Part shown: positions 10,691 through 19,846 of the stretch, piece after piece
Numbering within the stretch: the stretch's first letter is position 1
Layout: each line of letters begins with the position of its first letter
Assembly (NCBI GenBank): GCA_963575745.1
Contig: CAUYUJ010015020.1
Coordinates: 98,142 to 162,141 of the forward strand
DNA: 64,000 bases
Reading direction: 5' to 3'
Source of the DNA: Prorocentrum cordatum
Taxonomy: Eukaryota; Sar; Dinophyceae; Prorocentrales; Prorocentraceae
Position numbers and translations under genes: made by a program
The notes under the pieces: model-generated
Database searches by the model: none
What the model saw: only the letters and a program-made list of their open reading frames with translations
What the model was told of the DNA's origin: nothing

Positions 10691-11420
10691 GTCGGTTGGC
10701 GTTCTATAGTTCCGTGAGTTTCTTGAGGATTCATTCGGATTCCGGAAGATTCATTCCTTAGGATTCCCGCCGATTCCCGAAGGATTCTTGGAGATTCTTG
10801 CGGATTCCTGACGAATTCCTGCATGTTCGAGGATTCGTCTGCGATTCCTGAGATCCCCCGAGGATTCCTGGAGGATTCCCGTGGGCTCCTGAGGATTCCT
10901 GGGGATACCTGCCGTTTCCTGAGGATCCCTCAAAATTGCCGGGGGCTCCGTGAGGATTCTGGAGGATTCCTGAGGGCTCCTGAGGGTTCTTGAAGGATGA
11001 TTGAAGATTCCTGAGTTCCGGATGGACTCCTGAAAATTTCAGAGAGATTCCTAAAAGATTATTGAGGATTCCCCAGGGTTTTGGAGGATTCGTGACGATC
11101 CCTGATGTTTCTGACATGATCCCTGAAGGTTTCTTCAGGATTCCTGCAGGTTTCTGCCGATTCCTGTAGAATCCCTGAATCTTCCTACAGGGTTCCTGAG
11201 GACCTTATGAGGAAAGGGTTCCTGGAGATCTTGGAAGGATTTCCGAATGATTCTTGAGAGATCCTCGGATCCCAGGATTCCGGAGAATTTCTACATGATT
11301 CCTGAAGGATTCCTGGACAATTTCTGTTGATTCGGAAGATTCGAGCGGATTTCTGAAGATCCCAAGGAGATTCTAGATTGATTCTAGAGGATTCCTGAGA
11401 TTCCTGAGCCCATCCCCCAG
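10690..11420 (+). repeat. AGGATTCCTG minisatellite
   Basis: About 730 bp of degenerate 10- to 15-bp units around GAGGATTCCTGA. It ends roughly 0.65 kb upstream of the ankyrin-DHHC start codon. Confidence 0.85.
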
Positions 11421-12065
11421 GAATTAGTTAATACATTAGGGTGTTACCGATATCGCTCATCTGTCTCCCCCCGCGAGGATTATTTTGTTATTTTTGGTGC
11501 TACGGGTAACGGGGGGGACCGATAATGGGTTCCCAAGGTTTTTCCTCAAGGCAAAGGATTCTAATGGACCGTGGGACACGATGCTGGGCCATACCGGGAA
11601 CGCACATGGTTCTCTTTGCGACGTGTGTGGAGGTGACCCGAAGACGGCCAGGCCACTTTCTGCGAACGGAGGTCTGGTACCTAATGTGGCTACAGGCTTT
11701 GCGTAAGCGTATCAGTCAGGGGCGTGTTCGAAGGGCTTGAGTGTCGGAACCGGACGTTCCCCCGACGCGCCGTGCAGCTGCAGGCGGTCCCCTGTCGCCT
11801 TCACGAGACACCCCTCACTGGGGAGGGGGGAACGTGGTGGTCGTGCTGGTGGCCCCCAGAGCGGTGCTGAACTGGATGAACACAGGAGTCGGGCTGGCTT
11901 CCACGGTTACCAAATACACATGCGATTCAGAGCCTGGTCGGTTGTACCTGTGGATGGGACGACCGTGACGACCCCCAGATGCCGTCTCCTCCCTAGGGAC
12001 ACGGACGGCGGCATTGCCATCTTTGGCAGCATATTGCCCTCAGTTCTGAGACTCATAAGTTTTCG
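11421..12065. other. Upstream region of the ankyrin-DHHC gene
   Basis: The ankyrin-DHHC frame is open from 11737, but 11737-12105 shows no conserved domain. It is more likely 5' flank, untranslated region or intron than protein. No promoter motif is recognised. Confidence 0.4.
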
Positions 12066-12081
12066 AGCAATTTTGGCCCGA
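12066..12081 (+). promoter_or_regulatory. Possible relic of the dinoflagellate spliced leader
   Basis: AGCAATTTTGGCCCGA matches 13 of 16 bases of the 3' part of the known dinoflagellate spliced leader (AGCCATTTTGGCTCAA). It lies 24 bases upstream of the chosen ATG. Relic leaders in the genome are known to mark genes re-inserted from trans-spliced mRNA. A match of this quality can also arise by chance. Confidence 0.35.
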
Positions 12082-12105
12082 TTGTCCTTTTCCATCTTCA
12101 CTGCC

Positions 12106-14016
12106 ATGCCCAGTCCAAGAGGAGGGAAAGAACTGATTGAGTCGGCGCGACAGCGGCATGTTTGCTGGGAGACGGTGCTTCAGAAACTTGAGGGAGAGTC
12201 AGCTCTCTGGCATTCGACGGACGAAGATCGGCGGCGAGCGAGGGGGGGAAAGGATAAGGAGAAGGCCTTCTCAGAAGGTGGTGGGACTTCTCAGAAGCTC
12301 TATGGCCTTCTGAGAAGTTTTTGTTGTCTTCGGGGAAGGCTCTCAGAAGGCCAGGGGACTTCCGAGCCTTCTCAGAAGGCCTTCTCCTTCTCACTTCGCC
12401 CTCTCGCTCGCCGCCGAGAAGAAGGTTGTTCATTGCTGCATTTCGCGGCACTATCAGGCGCAGGGCACTTCGCCAGCCGGTGGCTGGCCGTCGGTATGCC
12501 GCCAGATGTGTGCTCTGCGAGCGGACAGACGCCTCTGATGTGGGGCGTCACGAAGGGTCATGTCGCTGTCTGCAGGGTGCTGCTGGATGCCCGCGCAGAT
12601 CCTGGGCACCAGGACAAACAAGGTGTCACACCGTTTGTCTTGGCAGCTCAGCATCAGCAGCACGGACCGTTTCTCCTCTTGACCAGCCGTGTGCTACCCG
12701 AGAAGCTTCTCGGGGAGCGCGATGCAACGGGTTGCCAAGCGGCGCACTGGGCAGCCTATCTGGGCAATTTGGACAGCCTGCGGTTGCTTGCTTACTTTAA
12801 GGCCAACTTTTCAGTTGTGGACGACACTGGGTGCACACCGTTGCATCGAGCTATCATGAACAAGCAGACTGCGGTTTTTGGTTTTCTCTTGGGCAATAAG
12901 GCAGACCCTGCGCTTCTAGATAACAAAGGAAAGTCTTGCATGGATATCGCGAAGCAGCATAACGATCAACGCACTCGCCGAGTGTTGGAGAAGTTGTTGG
13001 ACTCGAGGCGCGTCAGTATTCTGGAGGCTTGCAAACAGTTCCTGTTTGTACGCAAGTACATGCTATTTTGGTGGCTCTCCGTTACATTGTGTGTTTCTCA
13101 GTATTTCTATGTGCTGCGAGATTACGGCCTGAGTAAACTTTCTTTCTCTGTTTTGCTCTACGATATATGCTTGCCGATCATGCTGGTCTCTTTCGTGTGT
13201 TCATCCGTGCTAGATCCAGGAACAATGCCAGCTCGGTTAGAGCAGTTTTCAGGCGTGGAGGATGTCATGGCTGCTTTCAATAATCATGACATTATAAGTG
13301 CGGCCGCAAACTTAGAGCGACTGTGTTTCAGTACTTGGGTCATTAAAGGGCTTCGCACCAAATACAGCTCATCGGCTGGACTATGTGTTGATGAATTTGA
13401 CCATTTTTGTGTATGGATGAATTCACCAATCGGCCGCGGTAACCATCGAGTATTTTTCTTCCATGCCTATGCTCAATTTCTGGTTCTGTGGTGCCACTTC
13501 CATCTTTGTTTCAGCTGGGCAGTTTCGCTGGCCGGGGATGTAGCAAATCAGAACGTGGTATCTTCTATGCCGTACTTGTCATTGGCAAGGGGCTATCCTT
13601 TGCTTGCTGCATCCTCGCTGGTTTCTTGGCTTGCTCTGCTGTTCGTTGGGAGCCTTGTCGTGAATCAGACATTGGGCATACTCCTCAACATGACAACGAA
13701 CGAGTTTATCAATCTCGAGCGATATAAGCATTTCTGGGAGGCGCCTGGACAGACAAACGCAGGTGAATGTCGTGTCTTCACGAACCCGTTCGACAAAGGC
13801 TCGTTCTGGCTGAACTGGCTGGACTTCTGGTGTGTGCGACGGCGGCGTGAGACGGGGCCGCAGAGAGCGACGCGCAGCGTGCCCTGGACTCTGTGGTGCG
13901 TGCGCTCGGGCCTGGTGCTGCAGACGCGGTGGGGGCAATGCAAGCGGGACGCTGTGCTCTCTGCGAGGGCGCTCGTGCTCCGACCGAGAAAGCGAGCCTC
14001 TGAGCATCTGCCCTGA
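12106..14016 (+). CDS. Ankyrin-repeat DHHC-type protein S-acyltransferase (Akr1/HIP14-like)
   Basis: Likely transfers palmitate to cysteines of target proteins at an internal membrane. Residues counted from ATG 12106: an N-terminal segment (1-41); a 65-codon insertion caused by an inverted-repeat element (about 42-106); ankyrin repeats (about 107-300, e.g. GCSLLHFAALSG, GQTPLMWGVTKGHVAVCRVL, GCTPLHRAIMNKQ); four predicted membrane segments (about 318-337, 345-366, 450-477, 502-530); a DPG motif at 370-372; the catalytic region with DHFC at 432-435; TTxE (TTNE, 530-533); and an NPF...NWLDFW tail (560 onward). This order is diagnostic of the ankyrin-DHHC family. Several zinc-binding cysteines are replaced (RTKYSS where RSKHCS is usual). 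Yeast Akr1, which has a DHYC motif and also lacks several of these cysteines, is active, so inactivity should not be assumed. Coding from 12424 to about 13830 is unbroken. The last 60 residues are Arg-rich and probably intron read-through after a CTTCTG/GTGTGT donor near 13829. The start is inferred; the open frame extends upstream to 11737. Confidence 0.85.
   Translation: MPSPRGGKELIESARQRHVCWETVLQKLEGESALWHSTDEDRRRARGGKDKEKAFSEGGGTSQKLYGLLRSFCCLRGRLSEGQGTSEPSQKAFSFSLRPLARRREEGCSLLHFAALSGAGHFASRWLAVGMPPDVCSASGQTPLMWGVTKGHVAVCRVLLDARADPGHQDKQGVTPFVLAAQHQQHGPFLLLTSRVLPEKLLGERDATGCQAAHWAAYLGNLDSLRLLAYFKANFSVVDDTGCTPLHRAIMNKQTAVFGFLLGNKADPALLDNKGKSCMDIAKQHNDQRTRRVLEKLLDSRRVSILEACKQFLFVRKYMLFWWLSVTLCVSQYFYVLRDYGLSKLSFSVLLYDICLPIMLVSFVCSSVLDPGTMPARLEQFSGVEDVMAAFNNHDIISAAANLERLCFSTWVIKGLRTKYSSSAGLCVDEFDHFCVWMNSPIGRGNHRVFFFHAYAQFLVLWCHFHLCFSWAVSLAGDVANQNVVSSMPYLSLARGYPLLAASSLVSWLALLFVGSLVVNQTLGILLNMTTNEFINLERYKHFWEAPGQTNAGECRVFTNPFDKGSFWLNWLDFWCVRRRRETGPQRATRSVPWTLWCVRSGLVLQTRWGQCKRDAVLSARALVLRPRKRASEHLP
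12228..12417. mobile_element. Introner-like TIR element inside the ankyrin-DHHC frame
   Basis: The left end TCGGCGGCGAGCGAGGG and the right end CCCTCTCGCTCGCCGCCGA are inverted repeats of about 17 bp. GAAGA flanks both sides (12223-12227 and 12418-12422) as a 5-bp TSD. The interior holds several CTTCTCAGAAG-type palindromes. Element plus one TSD is 195 bp, so the frame stays open through it. Removing exactly that length joins STDE to EGCSLLHF, the normal start of an ankyrin repeat. A related element with its own TIRs lies at 57803-57990. Confidence 0.8.
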
Positions 14017-14560
14017 GCGCCGGCTGGCGCTGGTCATTTCTGCGATGCGCTCGCGAAGGTAGAGTTGGCACACAACGCAATATCATCGGCTGCATTCACC
14101 CTCATCCGCTCCCACCTCATCATGACCCCGACCACGACCCATGCATGCAGTATCAGCATTTGCCTCATCGTCCGCGTCGGTGTCAGCATCAGCAGCAGCG
14201 TCTGCGTTCACGTCTGCAGCATCATCAGCATCATCAACATCATCAGCATCATCAGCAGCAGCAGCATTAGCATCAGCATCAGCATCAGCATCATCATCAT
14301 CATCAGCATCAGCATCAGCATCAGCATCATCATTAGCATCAGCATCAGCATCAGCATCAGCATCAACATCATAATCAGCATGAGCATCAGCATCAGCACC
14401 AGCATCCGCATCAGCATCAGTAGCAGCATCAACATCAACATCAACACTAACATCAAGCAACATTAACTAAACAAAACGGCAGCAGGAGCAGCAGCAGCAG
14501 CAGGATCATCGGCATCAGCATTTGCAGCAGCACCAGCACCAGCGCCACAGCGACCACTTC
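14017..14560 (+). repeat. CAG/CAT trinucleotide array after the DHHC gene
   Basis: Mixed CAGCATCAG repeats from about 14140 to 14460 and again at 14478-14545, open as poly-Ser or poly-Ile on + and poly-Asp/Ala or poly-Met/Leu on -. Not a gene. Confidence 0.9.
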
Positions 14561-14855
14561 ACTCACGTCCACCGCCGGTCTCTCTTGGTGGCTCTCCAGC
14601 CTTTCTCGGGGCGTCAACTCGGGGGCGGCAGTTGGGAGAAGGATTCCGGGGGCGATGGTAGTGCATCACTTCCTTCGCCTCTTCTTCTTTTCCCTCCTCC
14701 TTCTCCTCCTCCTCGTCCTTCTCCAATTTCACTCTCTGAGTATTGCTATTCTCGCTCCCATGATTCTGTCCAGTAGATGTCCTGCCCTCTCCGTGTATTG
14801 TTTTTTCCACAGGGTTTAAAGAGTTTGTGTTTCTCAGGTGTCTTTCCTGTCCGAC
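14561..14855. other. Unique DNA with a CTCCTC tract
   Basis: A short CCTCCTTCTCCTCCTCCTCG tract lies at about 14690-14730. No gene is seen. Confidence 0.4.
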
Positions 14856-14859
14856 CGTG

Positions 14860-15130
14860 TTCGGTCCTTCAGAATGGTGCTCTCCGTGCAGCGCTGGCCT
14901 CATTTCCGCGTTTTCGGTCCTTTCGAAAGATGCTCCCGCTGCAGTCTCATTTCCGTGTCTTCGGTCCTTTTGACTGGTGCTCCCGCTGCAGCGCTGATTT
15001 CATTTCCGCGTTTCGGTCCTTCCGAATGGTGCTCCCGCTGCACAGCTGGTCTCATTTCCACGTTCTCGGTCCTTCCGAATGGTGCTCCCGCTGCAGCGCC
15101 GGCCTCATCTCCAAATTGTCGGTCCTTAAT
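14860..15130 (+). repeat. 57-bp satellite, + orientation
   Basis: Five units of about 55-60 bp: TCGGTCCTTCCGAATGGTGC, TCCCGCTGCAGCGCTGG, CTCATTTCCGCGTT. The reverse complement of the same unit occurs at 26.64-27.08 kb, and one decayed unit near 23.83-23.90 kb. Confidence 0.8.
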
Positions 15131-15234
15131 AGGTTTCCGGCTGTACCGTTCATGCAGCCATGGTCTGCAGTTCAATGCTATATTATCCTGCTGCCTACGG
15201 CAAGTCCCACCACCGTACCTCGGTTGTGGGGTAT

Positions 15235-15860
15235 AGGACTCCTGGATGTTCGTTGGGATGTCGTGGGAGGCCTCTCGGGGGCCGGTTGGAGGCAGTTTTG
15301 AGGCCTCTTGGGCGCCGTCTGGAGGTCTCTTTGGGGCCTCTCTTGAGTCTCTTGGGGGTCTCTTGGAGGCCTCTTGTGGCTTTTTGGAGGCCTCTTGGGG
15401 CCTCCTGAGGGCCTCCTGGGGCGGAAGGCTGGAATTGTCGGTTCGTGTTTCCTTTCTTGGGCTCCTCTTGTTGTCGTCCTGGGGCTCCCTTCGGCTGTCT
15501 TGGGCGCCCTCTTGGGCCGTTTTGGGGCCCTCCTGGGCCGTCTTGGGACCCTCTTGGGGGCCTCTTGTGCCGTCTTGGGGAGGTCTTGGTGGGGCCTGGG
15601 GCCGTCTTGGAGCGTCGGAGGCTCGAAAAGGCGACAACGTGAAAAATATGGAAACACTGTCACACAATGAAGATCAATGAATTTTGCCTCCATGGGCCCT
15701 CTTGGAGGTCCCCGTGGAGCGCCCTTGGGGCTTCTTCGGGGCCTCTTGGGCACTCTTGGGGCCATCTTGGGCGTCTTGGAGCGCTCTTGGGCTGTCTTGG
15801 AGGCCTCTTCGTCTGCCTGAGTGTGATTCCTGGGCCGTCATGGAAGCTTGTAGAGCCTCA
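15235..15860 (+). repeat. CTTGGGGCC array, locus 4
   Basis: Colinear with 30.15-30.65 kb across unique blocks: CTGGATGTTCGTTGGGATGT, GGCGGAAGGCTGGAATTGTC, GGAGCGTCGGAGGCTCGAAA, GTGAAAAATATGGAAACACT, and AAGATCAATGAATTTTGCCT (locus 7 has AAGATCAATTGCTTTTGCCT). The level of match across unique spacers shows a duplicated element of at least 0.5 kb. Confidence 0.85.
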
Positions 15861-16225
15861 GGGAGTCGCCATCGCCGCCCAGGGACCCCCGGTAACAGGG
15901 GCGATGCAATCGGCTGGGCGCGTCCCGCGGAGGGGGGGTGTCCCTCAGAAGGCTACGGAAACCCTGCCGGGTAGCCCTTGACATTCTTCCACGCCTCCTC
16001 GTGCCGCAGCCACGGTGGCCGATGAGCCGCTATGATGCGATTCCATGCTTTGCTCTGCAACGCTGTGATATGCAGCGCTAGGCTACGCAGTGCCATGCCA
16101 TGCAATTGCATGCTATGCAATGCTTTGTTATGTAATGTCAGCTTGTGATTAACAAATGGCCAGTCCCCTCCCCCCCCAAACGGCTGATGAATAGACCCCG
16201 CGGGGCGCGATACTTCTTCGAATCA
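15861..16225. repeat. ATGCAATGC-type short repeats
   Basis: Bases 16030-16140 are a degenerate array of TGCCATGCAATGC-like units, similar to the arrays near 5.15, 18.4 and 26.45 kb, each of which lies beside a GACGTC(A/C)GATATG repeat. No gene is seen. Confidence 0.5.
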
Positions 16226-16927
16226 CGCGCGCCAGGGGGGAGGAGGAGAGAGGAGGGGGAGGGAGGAGAATAAGGAGAAGGCGGAGGACGAGGAAGAGGA
16301 GGAAAAGGCGGAGGAGGAGGAGGAGGAGGCCCGAACGACGAAGAGAGCGCCCGCTGGAAACGGGCGCAGGTAGGGCGGGGGACGGCGGCGACGACGGCAA
16401 CAGATTGGGGGAGGAGGACTACCCGCCTTGCTCGGGTCGGACGAAAGGCTGGGGAAGGAAAGGAGGGGGTTGCGAAGCCTGCTGCGCGCAGTTGGTTTCG
16501 GTCGCCCCGCCGAAGGGCCAGTCCTCGACGCATAGCCGCTTTCGTTGCCAGGGGGTGCTTGGAAGATCGGCGACGTGAGCTGCTTGGCAAATCACCCTTT
16601 TGCTGCGCCCCACTTTCGTCCAGCCCGTTTTGCCCGCAGGCCCGCATCGGTTCGACAGAAAGAAAGGCACCCTGGCTCGCCCTTGGCTCCCGACCCCGTC
16701 CCCCTTGCCGCTCATTGGCGGCTGGGCGTCGGCGCCAATCACCGGCGCCGCCCCGTTGATTTTCAATCTGGCGGGCGCCATCCCGCGATTCGCCCGAGCA
16801 GGGGGACTATTTCCCAACCGTCTTGTGGTGTTGGGTCCTCGTTTTGAAGAGAGCGCTCCGCGTCCCTCCTCCTCCTCCTCCTCCTCCTCCTCCTCCTCCT
16901 CCTCCTTTCCTCCTCTTTCCCTCCAGT
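16226..16927. other. Purine tract, unique DNA and a CCTCCT tract
   Basis: GGAGGA-rich purine DNA (16226-16435), unique GC-rich DNA without a recognisable gene (16436-16860), and a CCTCCTCCT run (16864-16915). Confidence 0.5.
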
Positions 16928-17775
16928 AGGACCGCCCGCATGCGTCATCCACCACCCAGTACAGCGTTTCGTCGCCCCATAGGGGGCTCCACCGAAGGCT
17001 CTACTGGGACCGCCCGCGTGCGCCATCCACCACCCAGTACAGCGTTTCGTGGCCATAGAGGGAGCTCCACCGAAGGCCCCAGTGGGACCGCCCGCATGCG
17101 TCATCCACCACCCAGCACAGCATGTCGTGGCCCCATAGGGAGCTCCACCGAAGGCTCCACTGGGACCGCCCGTATGCGTCATCCACCACCCAGTGCAGCG
17201 TTTCGCGGCCCCATAGAGGGCCCCGCCGAAGGCCCCAGTGGGACCGCCCGCGTGCGTCATCCACCACCCAGTACAGTGTTCCGTGGCCCCATAAAAGGGG
17301 GCTCCACCGAAGGCCCCAGTGGGACCGCCCGCATGCGTCATCCACCACCCAGTACAGCGTTTCGTCGCCCCATAGGGAGCTCCACCGAAGGCCCCAGTGG
17401 GACCGCCCGCATGCGTCATCCACCACCCACCACAGCATTTCGTGGCCCCATAGGGGGCCCCACCGAAAGCTCCAGTGGAAGCGCCCGCATGCGTCATCCA
17501 CCACCCAGTACAGCGTTTCGTGCCCCATGAAAGGGCTCCACCGAAGGCCCCAGTGGGACCGCCCGCATGCGTCATCCCAGCTCAGCGTTTCGGGGCCCCA
17601 TAGAGGGCCCCGCCGAAGGCCCCAGTGGGACCGCCCGCATGCGTCATCCACCACCCAGTCAGCGCTTCGTCGCCCCAAGTGGGGCTCCACCGAAGGGTCC
17701 AGTTGGACCGCCTGCATGCTTCATCCACCAGCCAGCACAGCGTATCGTGGCCGCACAGGGAGCTCCACCTAAGGT
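16928..17775 (+). repeat. 78-bp minisatellite, 11 units
   Basis: Unit: GGGACCGCCCGCATGCGTCA, TCCACCACCCAGTACAGCG, TTTCGTGGCCCCATAGGGAG, CTCCACCGAAGGCCCCAGT. Most units are exactly 78 bp (26 codons), so long open frames exist on both strands, for example one on - reading FGGAPYGATKRCTGWWM repeats. The related array at 60.5-61.1 kb is in the opposite orientation. Confidence 0.9.
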
Positions 17776-18520
17776 CTCCGTGGCGGAATTCGCATGGCGG
17801 CCCAGTGGCGGAGTTCGCATGGCGGCGACCTTTGATTTCCGGAGGTTTTCGTCGTATTCGACGTATTCAGGCCGCTTTCGGGCCGCGCATCCCGGGCGGG
17901 AGCCAGCCCGCTCATTCTCTTTGCTCCGCGCAGCGGACGACCCGCGCGCGTCGCCGGGACCCCTTCGGGGCGACCAGCGCGCGTCGCGGGGACTCCGCGC
18001 GGCGCCGCGCCCGCAGCCTTGGACGTGGGCGTGCACGGGCAAAGAGGGCGAAAAACAACGGGAAGGAAACGGGCGCGATCCTCGTGAGAGGCGTGCCGGC
18101 ATGGGCGTCGACATTTATGCACGTAGACCGCGCGCAAATTCATCAACAATCAGACTCTTCGCTCTCAGTCTCTCGCGCACAAGCCTATCGTCTTCGCTCG
18201 CGTTGTGCGCCCCGCCACGCATGTCAGCTCGCACCTCGCACGGTTCCTGGCCCCATAGGGAACGCGGGCGAACATGATATTCAGAATTGCAGTATTCACA
18301 TGTGCGTATGGTTGGGTTCTTCGCCAGGCAAACTTTTTAAACGCGCGCCCGCCCACGAAATTGTTAATCACGAGCTGACATCACCACTATGCGATGCCAT
18401 GTGTGGCGCTGTAATGTTATGGCATTCAATGTTTGGCTACGCAATGCTATGTCATGCTATGCGTCGCATACTCTTTGGGGGTCGTTGTCCTTTTCGACGT
18501 ATAAGTAGGAACTCTGCTCA
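17776..18520. other. Unique GC-rich DNA with dyads; no gene
   Basis: Contains a GGCGGCCCAGTGGCGGAGTT direct repeat (17780-17825), a strong dyad around CGGGACCCCTTCGGGGCGAC (17956), and a stray minisatellite piece (CCTGGCCCCATAGGGAACG, 18247). An ATGCTATGCC-like short repeat lies at 18390-18475. Confidence 0.4.
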
Positions 18521-18650
18521 ATGGTATGGTACGTGAGGGAGGGGTAGGACGTCCGATATGGCGCGAGCGCACCAAACTTTTCTCGTAGCTCTCCTCCCTA
18601 TCGTCCTCCTTCTCCTCCGCCTCCTCTTTCTTTTCCTCTTCGTCAACAAG
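18520..18650 (+). repeat. Dispersed repeat with GACGTCCGATATGGCGCGAG core, copy 2
   Basis: Matches 5.24-5.31 kb (GTGAGGGAGGGGTAGGACGTC, then GATATGGCGCGAGCGCACC) and is followed by a CTCCTCC-rich tail, as in copy 1. Confidence 0.7.
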
Positions 18651-18739
18651 TATTCAAGATGCGTAAGACTTTCGTTTCCACCGAAAATGGTTGGGACGGG
18701 TCCCATATATATATATATACACACATAATCGGTATAGGG

Positions 18740-18800
18740 AAACAATTCTTGACGCTTCGCGTATCCCCACCAGCCCATCCAGTAACGATGCCCAGGCGAA
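18740..18800 (+). repeat. Best copy of the CCCCACCAGCCCATCC motif
   Basis: Reads ATTCTTGACGCTTCGCGTAT, CCCCACCAGCCCATCCAG, TAACGATGCCCA. It shares both halves with the copies at 2.61, 2.80 and 24.51 kb. Confidence 0.65.
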
Positions 18801-18884
18801 TGGAGGTGATCAGGGAACTGATGGAGCATACAGTGTAGCAAAAGGCTGGGGAACCCGTCTTACCCAAGACGGCGAGGATGGAGG

Positions 18885-19030
18885 AGGAACCGGAGGAGGA
18901 GGAGGAGGAGGGGGAGAAATTGAAGGAGGAGGCGGGGGAGCGGGATGAGGGAGGAGGAGCAATATGCGGATGATGATGAGGAGGAGGAGGAGCAGGACGA
19001 GAATGAGGAGGAGGATGAGGAAAAGGGCGA
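18885..19030 (+). repeat. GGAGGA purine tract
   Basis: GGAGGAGGAGG runs with GAT interruptions, abutting the start of the next CTTGGGGCC array. The order purine tract then array is also seen at 2.95-3.3 kb and near 50.8-51.1 kb. Confidence 0.8.
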
Positions 19031-19845
19031 GCAGAATGGCCAGAGGCCTCTTGGATGCCTCTCGGAGTCTCTTCGGATACCTCTTGGGAGCGTCCTGAAG
19101 GCCTCTTAGGGCGTCTTGGGAGCGTCTTGGCGGTCCCGGAGGCCTCTTGGGGCGTCTTGGGTCCCTCGGGGAGCCTCTTGGGGACCTCTTGGGGCCATCT
19201 TGGGGCCATCTTAGGGTTATCTTGGGGCCATCTTGGCGCCTCTTGGGGCCTCCTGGGCGCCTCTTGGGGCCATCTTGGAGGCGATCGATCAAAGAAGGGG
19301 GGGGGGGCTAATTAGCCCTGCCCCTCTAGATCCTCTAAAATCGCCTCTTGGGCTCATCTTGAGGCGCTCTTGGGCGCTCTTGGGGCCGTCTTGAGGCTCT
19401 CTTGGGCCCCTCTTGGGGCTATCTTGGGCCCTCTTGGAGCCATCTTGAGGCCTCGGAAGGCCATCGGAAGCGAAAAGTCGAGAAAGCAAGATTCATTGGT
19501 TTTCCTTAGGTTTTTGAAGGATTTTGGCCTCTTGGGGGGTCTCCTTGGAAGTCTCGGAGGCCTCTTGGAGTCGTCTTGGGGCGATCTTGGGGCCTCTTGG
19601 AGCATCTGGGGAGCCATCTTGAGGCATCTTGGGCTATCTCGAGGCATCTTGGAGGTCATCTTGGCCTCTCCGAGGCCCTCTTGGAGCCGTCTTGGGCCAT
19701 CTTGGACGCTCCAACGCGTCGCGGAACCCCCCGTCCAGGTCCAGGGGAGGGGGTTAGGGGGAGGGGTAAACCCCTCCCCGAAGGGGAAGGAGGGAAGATG
19801 GAAGAGGAAACTCCCTAAACCACCTACGCCCAGAGGGCTGGTGGG
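19030..19845 (+). repeat. CTTGGGGCC array, locus 5
   Basis: Contains GGAGGCGATCGATCAAAGAA (19270), GGAAGGCCATCGGAAGCGAA (19456), TTTTTGAAGGATTTTGGCC (19511), and a terminal GGGGTAAACCCCTCCCCGAA hairpin (19763). The hairpin and the TTTAAAGGATTTTGGC block recur at locus 6 (25.2-25.5 kb). Confidence 0.85.
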
Positions 19846-19846
19846 A

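Noticed and set aside
13832-14016. Arg-rich C-terminus of the ankyrin-DHHC protein as real protein
   Set aside because: It follows a good GTGTGT donor, has no family similarity and looks like intron read-through. The stop at 14014-14016 is kept only as the end of the open frame.
16763-17775. Overlapping frames of 216-270 codons on both strands
   Set aside because: The 78-bp unit is divisible by three, so most frames are open. The FGGAPYGAT frame is kept only as a question in the findings.
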